In this document: positions 5,189-6,065 of the stretch, in pieces
Layout of the letters: every line of letters starts with the position of its first letter
Position numbering within the stretch: position 1 is the stretch's first letter
Assembly: GCA_015522865.1 (NCBI GenBank)
Contig: WALN01000011.1
Location: 1 to 6,065, forward strand
DNA: 6,065 nucleotides
Source of the DNA: Microcaldota archaeon
GTDB lineage: Archaea > Micrarchaeota > Micrarchaeia > Norongarragalinales > WALN01
Direction of reading: 5' to 3'
Made by a program: the position numbers and the translations under genes
The notes under the pieces: model-generated
Database searches by the model: none
Seen by the model: the letters and a program-made list of their open reading frames with translations, nothing else
What the model was told of the DNA's origin: nothing

Positions 5189-6065
5189 GTGGAAAATAAG
5201 TTTTTGTTCGGGTTTTTAATCTCAATCTTTCTCATGGAAATTTTTGTTGGTGCTGCAAGCACTCTGAAGCTTCCAAAGTATTCTGTAACCGGCGCTACCT
5301 CTTTAATACTTGGAGGTGCTACAACAGAAGGGGATTTTTCTGATTTTACATTGTCAGCTAAACATAGCTCTCAGGATTTCTACTTGGAATATCCCCAGCT
5401 ACGGTTAACGGTGAAGAAGCCGGATGGCAAGAGTGAAGATATTTCAACATACGTAAAATCTTTTGGCATGGATACCAAGCTGATCGAAGCTCTTTTATCA
5501 AAGTCAAAGAACAAAAAATCTCTAGAGTTTAAAACTCTTTATACTCTCACAGATGAAAACAGCAATCTTCCAAAATACAAAATTTACTTCACACCCGCAG
5601 CAGAAGACGAAGTCCATCCTAAAGGCTCTGAAAAAAATGATGCGGATAAACTCGAGTTTAGTGTTACTGCTACGAATAATGAGGATAATTCTATTAATAT
5701 TTTAATTAAAAATAACAAAGTAGTTTTTTTCAAAAAACATAATGATGGCTCCTACCTGCCACTTTTTGTAAGGACTCAGTGGAAAGGCTCTGGGCTTGTA
5801 AGCTGGAGGACTTATTCAGACAAATGGTATTTGGCTTCAAAAGTTGAAATAAATGCAAAAGCTCTTTCAGATGCACTTAAAAGTCAGTCCGGAGCAACCG
5901 AGTGTGTCAAACAAATTAATGATAACACAGGAAAGACAGAAAGCGTTTATTTAGATAAATGTGAGGAATACCTTGTAAAGACAGATTCAAAATGGGATTT
6001 GAACTTAAAAGACTTACCAGTTTCTTCAATTACTTTTTACACCCCAACAACAAAGCCCCTTATAA
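5189..6065 (+). CDS. Secreted or surface protein with signal peptide, candidate archaeosortase substrate (3' end missing)
   Basis: I do not recognise the family. The open frame continues past the window edge, giving 292 residues from GTG 5189 (297 from ATG 5174). The N-terminus MENK is followed by a hydrophobic stretch, residues 5-21 (FLFGFLISIFLMEIFVG), ending in GAA-ST, a plausible Sec signal peptidase site near residue 23; an unusual Glu17 sits in the hydrophobic core. The rest is hydrophilic, Lys/Ser/Thr/Asp-rich with alternating patterns that suggest beta-strands. There are no further membrane segments in the visible part. Two cysteines (239 and 258, in ECVKQI and DKCEEY) could form a disulfide across a short loop. 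No Asn-X-Ser/Thr sequon is present. Following an archaeosortase gene so closely suggests a cell-surface protein whose missing C-terminus could carry a sorting signal and transmembrane tail; this is inference from context only. Confidence 0.75.
   Translation, partial: MENKFLFGFLISIFLMEIFVGAASTLKLPKYSVTGATSLILGGATTEGDFSDFTLSAKHSSQDFYLEYPQLRLTVKKPDGKSEDISTYVKSFGMDTKLIEALLSKSKNKKSLEFKTLYTLTDENSNLPKYKIYFTPAAEDEVHPKGSEKNDADKLEFSVTATNNEDNSINILIKNNKVVFFKKHNDGSYLPLFVRTQWKGSGLVSWRTYSDKWYLASKVEINAKALSDALKSQSGATECVKQINDNTGKTESVYLDKCEEYLVKTDSKWDLNLKDLPVSSITFYTPTTKPLI

Noticed and set aside
5074..5262. A 62-codon minus-strand open frame across the archaeosortase/secreted gene junction
   Set aside because: It overlaps two better-supported plus-strand genes and has no recognisable motif or suitable start signal.
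1..6065. CRISPR array, insertion sequence, toxin-antitoxin or defence system
   Set aside because: No spaced direct repeats, terminal inverted repeats, transposase, nuclease or small paired genes were seen on either strand; the window is filled by the six genes listed.

Overview
This is a compact, AT-rich archaeal chromosome segment with six genes, two of them cut by the window edges. Archaeal origin rests on several signs. The leucyl-tRNA synthetase is the archaeal/eukaryal type (HVGHG, RPCARKRG, a C-terminus ending in a PxKPxxxIK-like tail). There is a single-domain KaiC-like ATPase and an archaeosortase-type membrane protease. Most genes have a TTTAAA/TATATA box about 25-30 bases before the start codon and no Shine-Dalgarno site, which is the archaeal leaderless pattern. 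The low GC and small intergenic gaps would suit a DPANN or other small-genome archaeon, but I cannot fix the lineage from this sequence.

Layout. On the minus strand, 1-110 is the N-terminus of an APC-family amino-acid permease, and 150-848 encodes the kleisin ScpA. A 105-base divergent promoter region (849-953) separates scpA from a plus-strand KaiC-like RecA-fold ATPase (954-1655). It holds a 17-base inverted repeat between two outward-facing TATA boxes. The ATPase gene converges on leuS (minus, 1681-4533) with only 25 bases between stop codons. A 70-base divergent region (4534-4603) then separates leuS from a plus-strand exosortase/archaeosortase family gene (4604-5137). This is followed closely by a secreted protein gene (start 5189 or 5174) that runs off the right edge.

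How the genes relate. ScpA (chromosome organisation), LeuRS (translation) and the permease (nutrient uptake) are housekeeping or general functions with no evident joint pathway. The most functionally coherent unit is the right end: a transpeptidase-like membrane protease with its Cys/Arg/His triad, followed by a protein with an N-terminal signal peptide. In archaeosortase systems the substrate carries a C-terminal sorting signal, so the neighbour is a candidate substrate, but its C-terminus lies outside the window. I see no tRNA, rRNA, CRISPR array, insertion sequence or direct repeat. Every stretch longer than about 110 bases is coding.
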